In this document: positions 1 through 5,807 of the stretch, in pieces
Position numbering within the stretch: position 1 is the stretch's first letter
Layout of the letters: each line of letters begins with the position of its first letter
NCBI GenBank assembly: GCA_900541745.1
Contig: UQLA01000025.1
Location: 1-8,603, forward strand
From: an uncultured Collinsella sp.
GTDB taxonomy: Bacteria > Actinomycetota > Coriobacteriia > Coriobacteriales > Coriobacteriaceae
Reading direction: 5' to 3'
Length of the DNA: 8,603 bases
Notes under the pieces: generated by a model
What the model saw: only the letters and a program-made list of their open reading frames with translations
What the model was told of the DNA's origin: nothing
Database searches by the model: none
Translations under genes and position numbers: made by a program

Positions 1-30
1 CGTGGGATGGGAGATGTGTATAAGAGACAG
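1..30 (+). other. Residual Nextera/Tn5 sequencing adapter (not genomic)
   Basis: Bases 12-30 read agatgtgtataagagacag, the 19-bp Tn5 mosaic end used in Nextera library preparation. The 11 bases before it (cgtgggatggg) match the end of the Nextera read-2 adapter arm, CGTGGGCTCGG, at 9 of 11 positions. Translated in frame from base 7, it gives the tell-tale peptide MGDVYKRQ that such adapters leave in protein databases. The genomic sequence therefore starts at about base 31, and the left edge of the window is a contig end. Any ORF that begins here is artefactual. Confidence 0.95.
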
Positions 31-262
31 CCACCACTCCACCCCCAATATGTTGTAAAACACCCCCGAGCATATGTTCGAAAACACAATATGTTGTGTT
101 TGCAGCAAAGGTGGGATGCCACCTGTAGAACCACGCCCGCGAACCTCAACCTTCAAGTTGACCTTGAGGCGATTTTTACGTCCCTTTACACGCCGTTCAC
201 ATCGCCCCCAAACTCCTCCCACCCACGGTACACACGGCCCACCACCGCGTCGGTGTCTGGCG
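31..262. other. Non-coding stretch left of the xerD terminator; possible regulatory region
   Basis: No credible gene is seen on either strand. The stretch contains a direct repeat CAATATGTTGT (46-56 and 87-97), the second copy inside an 8-bp dyad (82-101). It also has a 6-bp hairpin aggtgg/ccacct (109-124) and a nested dyad cctcaa/ttgagg (144-149 and 164-169) around ttcaagttgacc. Since the xerD transcript ends just to the right, this could be the upstream region of a leftward gene cut off by the contig end. No convincing -35/-10 pair was found, so this remains inference. Confidence 0.5.
82..101. promoter_or_regulatory. Perfect 8-bp dyad, candidate operator
   Basis: The arms aaacacaa and ttgtgttt are perfect reverse complements around a tatg centre, a size and symmetry typical of a dimeric repressor site. 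The core CAATATGTTGT recurs as a direct repeat 41 bases to the left (46-56), there without the outer arm. No regulator can be assigned. Confidence 0.3.
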
Positions 263-334
263 AAAAATGGGACGGGCCCCAGATTGCCCATGCGCGCAAA
301 AGTGCGTCTCGGCAATCTGGGGCCCATCCCCTTT
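263..334 (-). terminator. Rho-independent terminator of pyrG-xerD, very long stem
   Basis: The arms 274-288 (gggccccagattgcc) and 311-325 are perfect reverse complements over 15 bp. Beyond one mismatch (273/326) the pairing continues for 4 bp (269-272 with 327-330), and after another mismatch for 3 bp (265-267 with 332-334). The loop is about 22 bases. On the minus strand the stem is followed directly by ATTTTTCG. It lies about 30 bases after the xerD stop, so it most likely ends the pyrG-xerD transcript. Confidence 0.8.
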
Positions 335-365
335 AATATTTATAAATATGCAGGTCAGCGAGGTG

Positions 366-1307
366 CTAGCGATGTGCCAGCGGATGCGCCGCCAGATAGA
401 CCTCGGTCAGTTGCGTACGGTCGACATGCGTGTAGACCTGCGTGGTCGAAATATCGGCATGGCCCAAAATCTCCTGCAGCACACGCAAGTCGGCACCGCC
501 CGCGAGCATGTGGGTGGCAAAGGAGTGGCGCAAGGTATGGGGATGGAGCCCCACCAGCCCCACCTGGCGCCCATACCGCTCGCATATCGCATGCACGGCC
601 TGGCGCGACAGTCGACGTCCGTTCTTATTTAAAAAGACCGCCAAGGTCTCCGTCCCGTGAGCATGGGCGGCCAGGAGAGTGCGCCCGTCACCTAGATAGT
701 GTGTCAGGGCACGCGCCGCGCTTCCCACCAACGGGGCCAGACGCTCCTTGGAGCCCTTACCGCGCACCAGGACAAACCCGTCATCGATATGGATATCGCC
801 CACATCGAGCCCAACCAGCTCACTCACACGCAAGCCGCAACCGTAAAGCACTTCCAAGATGGCATGATCGCGCAGCCCCATCTCGCCCTCGGGAAAGTCT
901 TGATCGAGCAGTGCCGAGACATCCTCCACCGAAAGGTATTCCGGCAGGCGATCTGCCTTTTTGGGCAGGCGCAACGCCGCCGTCGGGTTTTGGGCCACGG
1001 CCCCATCGCGCACCAAAAAGGCATGCAGACCCTTCACGGCAGCAAGTGCGCGCTCCACCGAGGCGTCGGAATAGCCTCCGTCGCGGCGATCGGCAACAAA
1101 GCCCTCCACGACCTGACGGCTCACATCTTCAAAAGACGCAATGTCAGCCCGCTCCAGATAGGCGCAGTACGTCGTCAGGTCACGACGGTAGGCCGCAATC
1201 GTATTGCGCGCCAAACCCCGCTCGACCGCAAGGTAATCGAGATACTCCCCCGCCGCCACAGCGAGCGACGAGGGAGTAGCTTCGGTATGTTCTTGGTTCT
1301 CCGGCAC
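366..1307 (-). CDS. xerD: Tyrosine recombinase XerD (chromosome dimer resolution)
   Basis: This is a site-specific tyrosine recombinase of the XerC/XerD family, which resolves chromosome dimers at dif during cell division, normally with a partner Xer and FtsK. The protein is 313 aa, close to the usual 300. Residues about 16-105 form the N-terminal SAM-like core-binding domain, and about 120-305 the catalytic domain. All six expected active-site residues are visible: R160 (GCGLRVSEL), K184 (RGKGSKER), H257 and R260 (HPHTLRHSF), H283 (ILGHADIST) and the nucleophile Y292 (QVYTHV). The start is GTG; there is no nearby ATG and no good Shine-Dalgarno. It begins two bases after the pyrG stop, so translational coupling is likely. 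XerD rather than XerC is chosen mainly because xerD sits close to pyrG in other Actinobacteria such as Mycobacterium; XerC cannot be excluded. The stop is TAG. Confidence 0.9.
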   Translation of the reverse strand: MPENQEHTEATPSSLAVAAGEYLDYLAVERGLARNTIAAYRRDLTTYCAYLERADIASFEDVSRQVVEGFVADRRDGGYSDASVERALAAVKGLHAFLVRDGAVAQNPTAALRLPKKADRLPEYLSVEDVSALLDQDFPEGEMGLRDHAILEVLYGCGLRVSELVGLDVGDIHIDDGFVLVRGKGSKERLAPLVGSAARALTHYLGDGRTLLAAHAHGTETLAVFLNKNGRRLSRQAVHAICERYGRQVGLVGLHPHTLRHSFATHMLAGGADLRVLQEILGHADISTTQVYTHVDRTQLTEVYLAAHPLAHR

Positions 1308-1309
1308 CC

Positions 1310-2971
1310 TTAGTCCGTAGCGAGGTTCATGGGCGTCACCTGCAGACGGTCGACGCCCTCATGCTGGCCAATCGAGGCGCGCACGAACTCGCGGAACAGC
1401 GGCTGCGGGTTGGTCGGACGGCTCTTGAACTCGGGATGAGCCTGGGTGGCCACATACCACGGATGTACGTCGCGCGGCAGCTCGACCATCTCGACCAGAC
1501 GCTCGTCGGGCGAAAGGCCCGAGATAACCAGACCGGCGTCCTCGAGCTGGTCACGGAAGGCGTTGTTGAACTCAAAACGGTGACGGTGACGCTCGTAGAC
1601 GAGCTCCTCGCCATAGGCCTCGCGCGCGAGGGTATCGGCGGCGAGCTTGCACGGATAGGCACCCAGACGCATGGTGCCACCCTTCTCGGTCACGTCCTCC
1701 TGCGAGCTCATCAGGTCGATGACACTATACGGGCCATCAGGATCGAACTCGGAAGAGCTGGCGCCGGCAAGGCCGACCACGTTGCGGGCAAATTCGCACA
1801 CGGCCACCTGCATACCCAGGCAAATGCCCAGATACGGAATCTTGTGCTCGCGGGCGAACTCGGCCGCGAGGATCTTGCCCTCCAGGGCGCGCTTGCCAAA
1901 GCCGCCAGGGACCAAGATGCCCGAGGCGTCACCCAGGACCTCGGAGACGTTCTGCTCGTCGAGGCTCTCGCCATCGACCAGCTGCACGTCAACGTGGCGA
2001 TCGTAGAACACGCCCGCATGGTGCAGGGCCTCGATAACCGACAGGTAGGCATCGGGCAGCTGCGTATACTTGCCCACGACGGCGATCTTCACCTTGTCGG
2101 CGTGCTGGTTGGCATGGTTCTGCTTGCGCAGGAACTCGTTCCACTGACTCATGTCGCGCTCACGCGGGTCCAGACCCAGACGCTCGCAAATGCGCAGGTC
2201 AAAGTCCTGCTCGGCGAGCAGCTGCGGAACATCGTAGATGCTCGCGCAGTCCTCGTTGGTAAAGACGCAGTCGGTGTCGACGTCGCAGAAGCTTGCGATC
2301 TTGCCGCGGATGGCATCGTCGATATGGTGATCGGAGCGCAGAACGATAATATCGGGCTGGATACCAAAGCTGCGGAGCTCCTTGACGGAGTGCTGCGTCG
2401 GCTTGGTCTTGACCTCGTGGGCGGCGGCGATATAGGGAACGAGCGACACGTGGATGTAGCAGACGTTCTCGGGACCGGCCTCCTTGCGATACTGGCGAAT
2501 GGCCTCGACAAACGGCTGCGACTCGATGTCGCCGATAGTGCCGCCCAACTCAGTGATGACCACGTCGGAGCCGGTCTGCTCCTCAATACGACGGAACTTA
2601 TCCTTAATGGCGTTCGTGACGTGCGGAATCACCTGCACGGTGCCGCCCAAAAAGTCACCGCGACGTTCACGGGCGATCAGGCTCTTATAGATGGCACCAG
2701 TCGTAAAGTTGGAATCGCGGGTCAGGTTCTCATCAATAAAGCGCTCGTAGTGGCCCAGGTCCAGATCGGACTCGTAGCCGTCCTCAGTCACAAAGACCTC
2801 GCCATGCTGGAACGGGCTCATGGTGCCGGGGTCGACGTTCAGATACGGGTCGGCCTTTTGCATCGTTACCTTGTAGCCGCGCGACTTGAGCAGACGGCCC
2901 AGCGAGGCCGCGGTAATACCCTTGCCCAGAGACGAAACCACGCCGCCGGTCACGAACACATGCTTGGTCAT
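1310..2971 (-). CDS. pyrG: CTP synthase (glutamine-hydrolysing)
   Basis: CTP synthase makes CTP from UTP, ATP and glutamine, the last step of de novo pyrimidine nucleotide synthesis, in the cytoplasm. The protein is 553 aa, full length for the family. The N-terminal amidoligase domain (about 1-270) begins with the P-loop region VVSSLGKGITAASLG (11-25) and has DPYLNVDPGTMSPFQHGEV (41-59) and LGGTIGDIES (142-151). The C-terminal class I glutamine amidotransferase domain (about 295-535) has the oxyanion segment VPGGFG (354-359), the nucleophile C384 in GICLGMQ, and H512 and E514 in AHPEF. The ATG start directly precedes the conserved opening TKHVFVTGG and is set 8 bases after a weak AGG. A promoter-like pair lies about 60 bases upstream. 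It heads a two-gene unit with xerD. Confidence 0.97.
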   Translation of the reverse strand: MTKHVFVTGGVVSSLGKGITAASLGRLLKSRGYKVTMQKADPYLNVDPGTMSPFQHGEVFVTEDGYESDLDLGHYERFIDENLTRDSNFTTGAIYKSLIARERRGDFLGGTVQVIPHVTNAIKDKFRRIEEQTGSDVVITELGGTIGDIESQPFVEAIRQYRKEAGPENVCYIHVSLVPYIAAAHEVKTKPTQHSVKELRSFGIQPDIIVLRSDHHIDDAIRGKIASFCDVDTDCVFTNEDCASIYDVPQLLAEQDFDLRICERLGLDPRERDMSQWNEFLRKQNHANQHADKVKIAVVGKYTQLPDAYLSVIEALHHAGVFYDRHVDVQLVDGESLDEQNVSEVLGDASGILVPGGFGKRALEGKILAAEFAREHKIPYLGICLGMQVAVCEFARNVVGLAGASSSEFDPDGPYSVIDLMSSQEDVTEKGGTMRLGAYPCKLAADTLAREAYGEELVYERHRHRFEFNNAFRDQLEDAGLVISGLSPDERLVEMVELPRDVHPWYVATQAHPEFKSRPTNPQPLFREFVRASIGQHEGVDRLQVTPMNLATD

Positions 2972-3029
2972 ATTGAGTTACCTGCGCTTCCCGTAGAAGT
3001 TGTCCATACACATCTTACGGGTCTTCATT

Positions 3030-3058
3030 GTAATACTCGCGACGCGCGCCGCACACAA
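3030..3058 (-). promoter_or_regulatory. Candidate sigma-70-type promoter of pyrG
   Basis: On the minus strand, TTGTGT (3058-3053) and TATTAC (3035-3030) are separated by 17 bases and lie about 60 bases before the pyrG start. Each hexamer matches the consensus at four of six positions. The site falls after the terminator of the preceding gene, where a promoter is needed. The predicted transcript would start near 3023, giving a leader of about 50 bases. Confidence 0.4.
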
Positions 3059-3092
3059 TTTTTCTTACGCGCAATCGCATTTCTCCATCTCG

Positions 3093-3125
3093 AAACAAAA
3101 CGCCGCCCGATTGCCCAGACGGCGT
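3093..3125 (-). terminator. Rho-independent terminator of the winged-helix gene
   Basis: The arms acgccgcc (3100-3107) and gacggcgt (3118-3125) form an 8-bp stem with one G-U pair and a 10-base loop. On the minus strand the stem runs into TTTTGTTT (3100-3093). It begins about 25 bases after the stop at 3150 and before the pyrG promoter, so it separates the two transcripts. Confidence 0.75.
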
Positions 3126-3149
3126 CGTTTCCACTATGTATGTACGCTG

Positions 3150-3488
3150 TTATCGATCGGCGACTTCGTCCTTGATCAAGTCCTGCACGAGCATACCGGC
3201 ACGGATGCCCTCTAGATACCATTCGCCACGCTCCGTGAGACAAATACCATTTGCGAGCTGGCCGCCGTCGTCGCTGTAGCGCGAGACGACCTCAATGATG
3301 TCTTCGGATTCCAAGCGTTCAATTGCCGCGCGGGCGCGATACGGAGACACCCCCACACGCTCGGCAAGCGTCTTTCGCGAAAAGCCATAAAATCCGCCGT
3401 TGTCTTCGGACTGCTGTGCAATCTCCATCAGCACCTGCACCTCGACACGCTTCATATCGTTGACACTCGCACGACCCTTGCCAGCCAT
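3150..3488 (-). CDS. Small winged-helix DNA-binding protein (putative transcriptional regulator)
   Basis: This 112-aa protein has a recognisable helix-turn-helix: SRKTLAERVGV (37-47), a turn, then a recognition helix SPYRARAAIERLESEDII (48-65). A wing follows with DDGGQLANGICLTERGEWYL (73-92). The pattern fits winged-helix regulators of the MarR/GntR-like kind, but it has no ligand domain and I cannot name the family or targets. The N-terminus is basic (MAGKGR). The ATG at 3488 is chosen because GAGGAGG (3494-3500) lies 5 bases upstream. The frame stays open to 3599, but the extra residues look unstructured and lack a comparable ribosome site. It has its own terminator and a probable leader with an 8-bp inverted repeat, which could be an autoregulatory site. 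It does not appear to be in an operon with pyrG. Confidence 0.75.
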   Translation of the reverse strand: MAGKGRASVNDMKRVEVQVLMEIAQQSEDNGGFYGFSRKTLAERVGVSPYRARAAIERLESEDIIEVVSRYSDDGGQLANGICLTERGEWYLEGIRAGMLVQDLIKDEVADR

Positions 3489-3546
3489 GGCAGCCTCCTC
3501 AAACCGGGCACGGGCATCACTTGCACCGTGCGCGACCGGCACACCC

Positions 3547-3572
3547 CATGATGGCCGGCAACATCCATCATG
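3547..3572. repeat. 8-bp inverted repeat in the leader of the winged-helix gene
   Basis: The arms catgatgg (3547-3554) and ccatcatg (3565-3572) are perfect reverse complements with a 10-base spacer. They lie about 60 bases upstream of the regulator's start and downstream of its likely -10 box. This may be an operator for the regulator itself or an RNA hairpin in its leader. Confidence 0.35.
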
Positions 3573-3607
3573 CGGCATCCCCGCAAAAGGATGAAACAAT
3601 TAGGGTT

Positions 3608-3615
3608 ATTGTATA
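3608..3615 (-). promoter_or_regulatory. Candidate -10 element of the winged-helix gene
   Basis: The minus strand reads TATACAAT here, a good -10 match (TATACA or TACAAT), about 120 bases before the gene's start and just after the UPF0371 terminator. No clear -35 hexamer is found at normal spacing, so the site is tentative. Confidence 0.35.
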
Positions 3616-3679
3616 CCGCCCAAATCACTTATAGGCAGGTAAACGGGCTAATTTTAGGTTAAACGGTAGCTTTGTTGAT

Positions 3680-3718
3680 AAAAGGGGCACACCGAATGTA
3701 TATCCGATGCGCCCCTTT
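3680..3718 (-). terminator. Rho-independent terminator of the UPF0371 gene
   Basis: A 17-bp stem (3681-3697 with 3702-3718, four G-U pairs in the transcript) closes on a 4-base loop. On the minus strand it is followed by the T-rich tail TTTTATC. It starts about 20 bases after the UPF0371 stop codon. The plus strand has no T-run after the stem, so it acts on minus-strand transcription. Confidence 0.9.
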
Positions 3719-3737
3719 CAGACCAATTTATCCAGGC

Positions 3738-5219
3738 TTAGCGGTGGAAGAAACCACGGCGCTCGAACTTGGGCTCGCAGCACACGTTGATGCCCAGCTT
3801 GCGCAATACCGTCTCGTCCGTCGGCGAGATGATCACGCTAAAGAAGGCATCGCAGCCACGCAGCTGCTCCAGGCCCGAAAGGACGCGGGCCGCCGTCTCG
3901 CTCGTTGCCGAGGTGATCGAGAGCGCCATAAGCGTCTCGTCAGTGTGCAGGCGCGGGTTCTTGCTACCCAGGAAATGCGTCTTGAGCTTGCTGATAGGCT
4001 CAATCGCCTCATCGCTAATGACCTCGAGCTCAAGGTCAACGCCCGAGACATGCTTAAGTGCATTCATGATGAGCGAGCTCGCGGCGCCCAGGCGCGTGGA
4101 AGTCTTGCCGGTCACCACGGAGCCATCGGGCATGACCATGGCGCCTACGGGGCCACCCGTCAGCTGCTCCCTGGTAAGGGCGGCCGAGCGTGCTGGCGAG
4201 TAATTCTTGTCGATACCGGCCTTCTTCATAATGATCTTGAGACGGTCGACTTGCTCATCGCCCACGCCGGTACGGCGCACATTTTCGACCGCGGTAAAGT
4301 AGCGGCGGACGATCTCCATCTTGGAAGCGTCGCGGCAGGCATCGTCATCGGTAATGGCAAAACCGACCATATTGACGCCCATGTCCGTGGGGCTCTGGTA
4401 GGGGCTCTTGCCCAGAATCTTTTCCATCAGAGCACGGACCACCGGGAAGGCCTCGACGTCACGGTTGTAGTTGACCGTGGTCTTGTTGTAGGCCTCCAAG
4501 TGGAAGGAGTCGATGATATTGGCATCGTCGAGATCGGCCGTGGCGGCCTCATAGGCGATGTTGACCGGATGCGTGAGGGGCAGATTCCAGACCGGGAAAG
4601 TCTCGAACTTGGCGTAGCCGGCGGCGGTGCCGTGCTTGTGCTCGTGATAGAGCTGAGACAGGCAGGTGGCGAGCTTGCCCGAGCCAGGGCCGGGAGCGGT
4701 GACCACAACGAGTGGACGAGTGGTCTCGACAAACTCGTTCTTGCCATAGCCGTCGTCGGACACGATCAGGTCGACGTCGTGCGGATAGCCCTCGATGGGA
4801 TAGTGCAGCTTGGCAGGAATGCCGAGCGCGTTCAGGCGATTGCGGAACACATCGGCGGCGGGCTGGCCGGCGTACTGGGTGATAACCACGGCCGCGACAG
4901 CAAAACCGTTGCCGCGGAACAGGTCGACCAGGCGCAAAACGTCCTCGTCATAGGTAATACCCAGGTCACCGCGAGCTTTGTTCTTCTCGATGTGGTTCGC
5001 GTTGATCGCGATGATGACCTCAACGTCATCGGCAATGCTCTTGAGCATGCGGAACTTGCTGTCCGGTTCAAAACCCGGCAGCACGCGACTCGCGTGATAG
5101 TCGTCAAACAGCTTGCCGCCAAACTCCAAATACAGCTTGCCGCCAAACTGCGAGATGCGCTCCTTAATATGAGCGGCCTGCAGCTCGATATACTTCGCGT
5201 TGTCGAAACCCTGGCGCAT
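3738..5219 (-). CDS. UPF0371 (DUF1846) family protein, function unknown
   Basis: The 493-aa protein belongs to the UPF0371/DUF1846 family (about 500 aa), recognised from FGGKLYLEFGGKLFDDYHAS (25-44), the segment VLPGFEPDSK (46-55) and TDMGVNMVGFAITDDD (278-293). The biochemical role of this family is not established. A glycine-rich stretch APGPGSGKLAT (175-185) resembles a nucleotide-binding P-loop, and TGKTS (370-374) is a second phosphate-loop-like site; neither proves ATP binding. There is no signal peptide or membrane segment, so it should be cytosolic. The ATG at 5219 is chosen over the one at 5243: CGGGAG lies 6 bases upstream, and the likely transcription start is near 5251, which leaves no room for a ribosome site before 5243. 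The gene is monocistronic, between its own -10 box and a strong terminator. Confidence 0.93.
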   Translation of the reverse strand: MRQGFDNAKYIELQAAHIKERISQFGGKLYLEFGGKLFDDYHASRVLPGFEPDSKFRMLKSIADDVEVIIAINANHIEKNKARGDLGITYDEDVLRLVDLFRGNGFAVAAVVITQYAGQPAADVFRNRLNALGIPAKLHYPIEGYPHDVDLIVSDDGYGKNEFVETTRPLVVVTAPGPGSGKLATCLSQLYHEHKHGTAAGYAKFETFPVWNLPLTHPVNIAYEAATADLDDANIIDSFHLEAYNKTTVNYNRDVEAFPVVRALMEKILGKSPYQSPTDMGVNMVGFAITDDDACRDASKMEIVRRYFTAVENVRRTGVGDEQVDRLKIIMKKAGIDKNYSPARSAALTREQLTGGPVGAMVMPDGSVVTGKTSTRLGAASSLIMNALKHVSGVDLELEVISDEAIEPISKLKTHFLGSKNPRLHTDETLMALSITSATSETAARVLSGLEQLRGCDAFFSVIISPTDETVLRKLGINVCCEPKFERRGFFHR

Positions 5220-5258
5220 ATATGGCTCCCGTCCCGTTTCCATTTAATGTTCTAGGCG

Positions 5259-5264
5259 ATTATA
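5259..5264 (-). promoter_or_regulatory. -10 box of the UPF0371 gene
   Basis: The minus strand reads a perfect TATAAT (5264-5259), about 40 bases before the ATG at 5219. That spacing gives a leader of about 30 bases containing the Shine-Dalgarno. No clear -35 is seen at 16-18 bases; GTGTTG at 17 is the best and is weak. Confidence 0.6.
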
Positions 5265-5326
5265 ACGGAGCAGACCCTCCCCAACACCCAAGCAACCAAC
5301 GGGCATCAACCAAACACGTCATTGAT

Positions 5327-5395
5327 AAGTTGCGGTGGAATAGTTCCTGTTTAACCCCTCAAGACGGCCAAACAGGAACTATTCCACCGCAACTT
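5327..5395. repeat. Perfect 26-bp inverted repeat with 17-base spacer
   Basis: The arms 5327-5352 (beginning aagttgcggtggaatagttc) and 5370-5395 are exact reverse complements over all 26 bases, separated by 5353-5369. The stem is much longer than in a normal intrinsic terminator and lacks an adjacent T-run on the minus strand; on the plus strand CCCCTTTT follows. It lies about 60 bases upstream of the UPF0371 -10 box. It could be a repetitive extragenic palindrome, a MITE-like remnant, a bidirectional terminator or a site for a dimeric protein. Confidence 0.85.
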
Positions 5396-5579
5396 CCCCT
5401 TTTGGCGCGAAGTAACCTGACCCCTTTACACCAACAACAGAAACGTCGCGGGCAGAGAACGGACAGCGAACGGGCACCGGAGCGAGAAAGCTGCCCCCTG
5501 CACCAACAGTGGCAGCGCCGCAGGTTGAGCATAAGTCAGCGAAAGCCCACCAGAGCGAGCAAGGTGACGTGAAAGAGGA

Positions 5580-5604
5580 GGGCATAGGCCTTTTGGCCAT
5601 GCCC
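5580..5604. repeat. Hairpin with tetraloop in the arc/UPF0371 spacer
   Basis: The arms gggcat and atgccc enclose a second stem ggcc/ggcc with a 4-base loop. Together they make a 10-bp hairpin with a single bulged A (5586). No T-run follows it on either strand. Confidence 0.5.
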
Positions 5605-5653
5605 GACGATTGAACGTCAGATTGCCGCTCTGGCGGGCTTGCAGCGTCGAGTG

Positions 5654-5681
5654 GTTCCGGCGTTTGGTAAAACGCCGGAAC
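5654..5681. repeat. Perfect 12-bp hairpin, 4-base loop
   Basis: The arms gttccggcgttt (5654-5665) and aaacgccggaac (5670-5681) are exact reverse complements around ggta. Such a tight perfect hairpin is very stable in RNA, but it lacks a T-run, so it may be a 3' stability element rather than an intrinsic terminator. Confidence 0.7.
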
Positions 5682-5689
5682 ACAAGAGC

Positions 5690-5720
5690 GCCCCCTCCCG
5701 CGCACGGAACGGGAGGGGGC
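5690..5720. repeat. Perfect 11-bp GC-rich hairpin
   Basis: The arms gccccctcccg (5690-5700) and cgggagggggc (5710-5720) are exact reverse complements with a 9-base loop. On the minus strand GCTCTTGTG follows, a poor U-tract. It is one of the candidates for ending or protecting the arc transcript. Confidence 0.7.
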
Positions 5721-5731
5721 TAAAGGTAGGA

Positions 5732-5763
5732 GTCTACCGGTGGGTTTACCCCACCGGACAGAC
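5732..5763. repeat. Hairpin with 8-bp core and 4-bp outer stem
   Basis: The core arms ccggtggg (5737-5744) and cccaccgg (5750-5757) are exact reverse complements with a 5-base loop. Outside a small internal loop, gtct (5732-5735) pairs with agac (5760-5763). It lies about 60 bases after the antiporter stop. Confidence 0.6.
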
Positions 5764-5774
5764 GATGACCAGGT

Positions 5775-5790
5775 GATCCTTTACAGGATC
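5775..5790. repeat. 6-bp hairpin gatcct/aggatc
   Basis: The arms gatcct (5775-5780) and aggatc (5785-5790) enclose ttac. An outer tgac (5766-5769) can pair with gtca (5791-5794) across a one-sided bulge. It is one of a run of hairpins after the antiporter gene. Confidence 0.45.
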
Positions 5791-5807
5791 GTCAAGGTTT
5801 CCGTGGG

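Noticed and set aside
78..105. dif-like Xer recombination site next to xerD
   Set aside because: A 28-base window centred on the dyad has 11/6/11 geometry, but its inner arms do not resemble the conserved dif halves (ATAA/TTAT), and dif is not usually beside xerD.
7..336. Plus-strand ORF of 109 aa at the left edge
   Set aside because: It begins inside the sequencing adapter and has no protein-like features.
74..1279. Plus-strand ORF of 401 aa
   Set aside because: It is antisense to xerD, extremely rich in Arg and Pro as expected for a GC-rich shadow frame, and has no domain.
1361..3175. Plus-strand ORF of 604 aa
   Set aside because: It is a complement shadow of pyrG, whose catalytic motifs are all intact on the minus strand.
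3489..3599. N-terminal extension of the winged-helix protein (start at 3599)
   Set aside because: The extra residues look like translated leader, and GAGGAGG precisely serves the ATG at 3488.
5220..5243. Upstream ATG for the UPF0371 gene (METGREPY extension)
   Set aside because: It would lie about 8 bases from the predicted transcription start, and the good Shine-Dalgarno serves the ATG at 5219.
3672..5255. Plus-strand ORF of 527 aa
   Set aside because: It is a complement shadow of the UPF0371 gene; the conserved family signature is on the minus strand.
5379..5705. Minus-strand ORFs in the spacer (108 aa, and 85 aa at 5426-5683)
   Set aside because: They overlap in different frames, run through hairpin arms, lack a ribosome site and show no recognisable family; kept only as a possible relic.
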